From Legionella sp. (GTDB lineage: Bacteria; Pseudomonadota; Gammaproteobacteria; Legionellales; Legionellaceae), in contig JARLJR010000053.1 in NCBI GenBank assembly GCA_031291095.1, positions 1 to 64,000 of the forward strand: a stretch of DNA of 64,000 bases, read 5' to 3'. Of this stretch, positions 63,583 through 64,000 are shown piece by piece. The notes beneath the pieces were generated by a model. The model was given only the letters and a program-made list of their open reading frames with translations. It was not told where the DNA came from and did not search any database. Both the position numbers and the translations under genes were made by a program. Positions within the stretch are counted from its first letter, which is position 1. The number at the start of each line of letters is the position of its first letter.

Positions 63583-64000
63583 CTATTTATCAATTTTTAC
63601 ATGCAATGCTTCTGTAGTACTTTTCCATGCTCTTTTCATAATTTCAGAGTTAAAAGAAAAACCAAAGTCACCCTGACGATTTAAAGCAATTACGCCCATT
63701 TCCCCCTTTAATCGCTGATTACGTTCATGAACCACATGATCGCAAGCTTGTTGTAATGGCATATTAAATTCCATCATCATCGAAATAGTATGGGCAACCA
63801 CCCCGCGAATTAAATATTCTCCTACTCCCGTACCAGAAACCGCGCAGGTTTCATTATTAGCATAACAGCCGGCACCAAGAATACAACTATCCCCAATTCG
63901 CCCCGGAAGGCTATTACTTACCCCACCAGTTGAGGTTCCAGCCGCAATATTCCCATACATATCTAAGGCAACCGCACCGACGGTACCAGTCAATTTTTTA
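63583..64000 (-). CDS. Isoaspartyl peptidase/L-asparaginase, N-terminally truncated by the window edge
   Basis: 139 codons are visible and the frame continues past base 64000. The start of the visible part, LTGTVGAVALDMYGNIAAGTSTGG, contains the Thr nucleophile (GTVGAVA) that becomes the N-terminus of the beta subunit after autocleavage in plant-type asparaginases, followed by GRIGDSCILGAGCYANN and SGTGVGEYLIR. The alpha-subunit part must lie beyond the window. The enzyme hydrolyses asparagine and beta-aspartyl dipeptides. The apparent internal start near 63993 is a TTG within the conserved core, not a real start. Confidence 0.9.
   Translation of the reverse strand, partial: KKLTGTVGAVALDMYGNIAAGTSTGGVSNSLPGRIGDSCILGAGCYANNETCAVSGTGVGEYLIRGVVAHTISMMMEFNMPLQQACDHVVHERNQRLKGEMGVIALNRQGDFGFSFNSEIMKRAWKSTTEALHVKIDK

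Noticed and set aside
1-64000. tRNA, rRNA, transposase, integrase or phage genes
   Set aside because: Looked for by eye on both strands; no cloverleaf, rRNA motif, or DDE/tyrosine recombinase product was recognised.

Overview
The window is chromosomal DNA from a member of the Legionellaceae, most likely a Legionella species. I base this on the cysteine-containing major outer membrane protein (MOMP) family, an LbtU-type outer membrane protein, effector-like proteins, and a core gammaproteobacterial gene set with a low-to-moderate G+C look. I see no rRNA, tRNA, transposase, integrase or CRISPR array.

Layout. Bases 1-17000 are mostly housekeeping: hspQ; the overlapping fre-ubiD pair; rho, trxA and rsmE; fumC; a PoxB-type pyruvate oxidase; a catalytic-core cystathionine beta-synthase; ihfB; dcd; and an nfeD-slipin pair. 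Lineage-specific genes lie among them: an effector-like protein with a PmrA-type promoter at 11109, a coiled-coil membrane protein, and a DOT1-like methyltransferase. Bases 17200-25800 form a surface-protein region: an LbtU-family barrel protein followed by six tandem MOMP paralogues, most with recognisable promoters and several with their own terminators. Bases 25979-31949 hold motY, pyrC-rnt, a 2-Cys peroxiredoxin, grxD, sodB and argD, an order resembling Pseudomonas.

Bases 32147-56974 are the accessory heart of the window. Two very large synthases converge. A 2619-residue FAAL-ACP-KS-AT-KR-ACP-C protein is encoded forward. A 2096-residue A-PCP-KS-AT-KR-ACP protein is encoded in reverse. 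One ends with a condensation domain and the other begins with an adenylation domain, so together they read as one lipopeptide assembly line split into two polypeptides. Around them are a phosphohexomutase, a HAD phosphatase, an APH/choline-kinase-like kinase, an MFS transporter, a hybrid histidine kinase apparently co-transcribed with the second synthase, a YopJ-like protein with an apparent His-Glu-Cys triad, and two paralogous helical-repeat proteins with matching promoters.

Bases 57314-64000 carry coq7, a PiT phosphate transporter, an EAL phosphodiesterase with a degenerate GGDEF domain, a lipase-like protein, small membrane proteins, and the 3' end of an isoaspartyl peptidase/asparaginase gene that runs off the window.

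Several families of palindromic intergenic repeats are scattered throughout. They include a perfect-arm family (about 90-110 bp), a three-copy tandem array of 139-bp units, and a palindrome nested inside another palindrome. A recurring TTAAT-N5/6-CTTAA element at a near-fixed distance from a -10 box occurs at four places and resembles the Legionella PmrA site. All functional statements are from reading the sequence; no database search was run.
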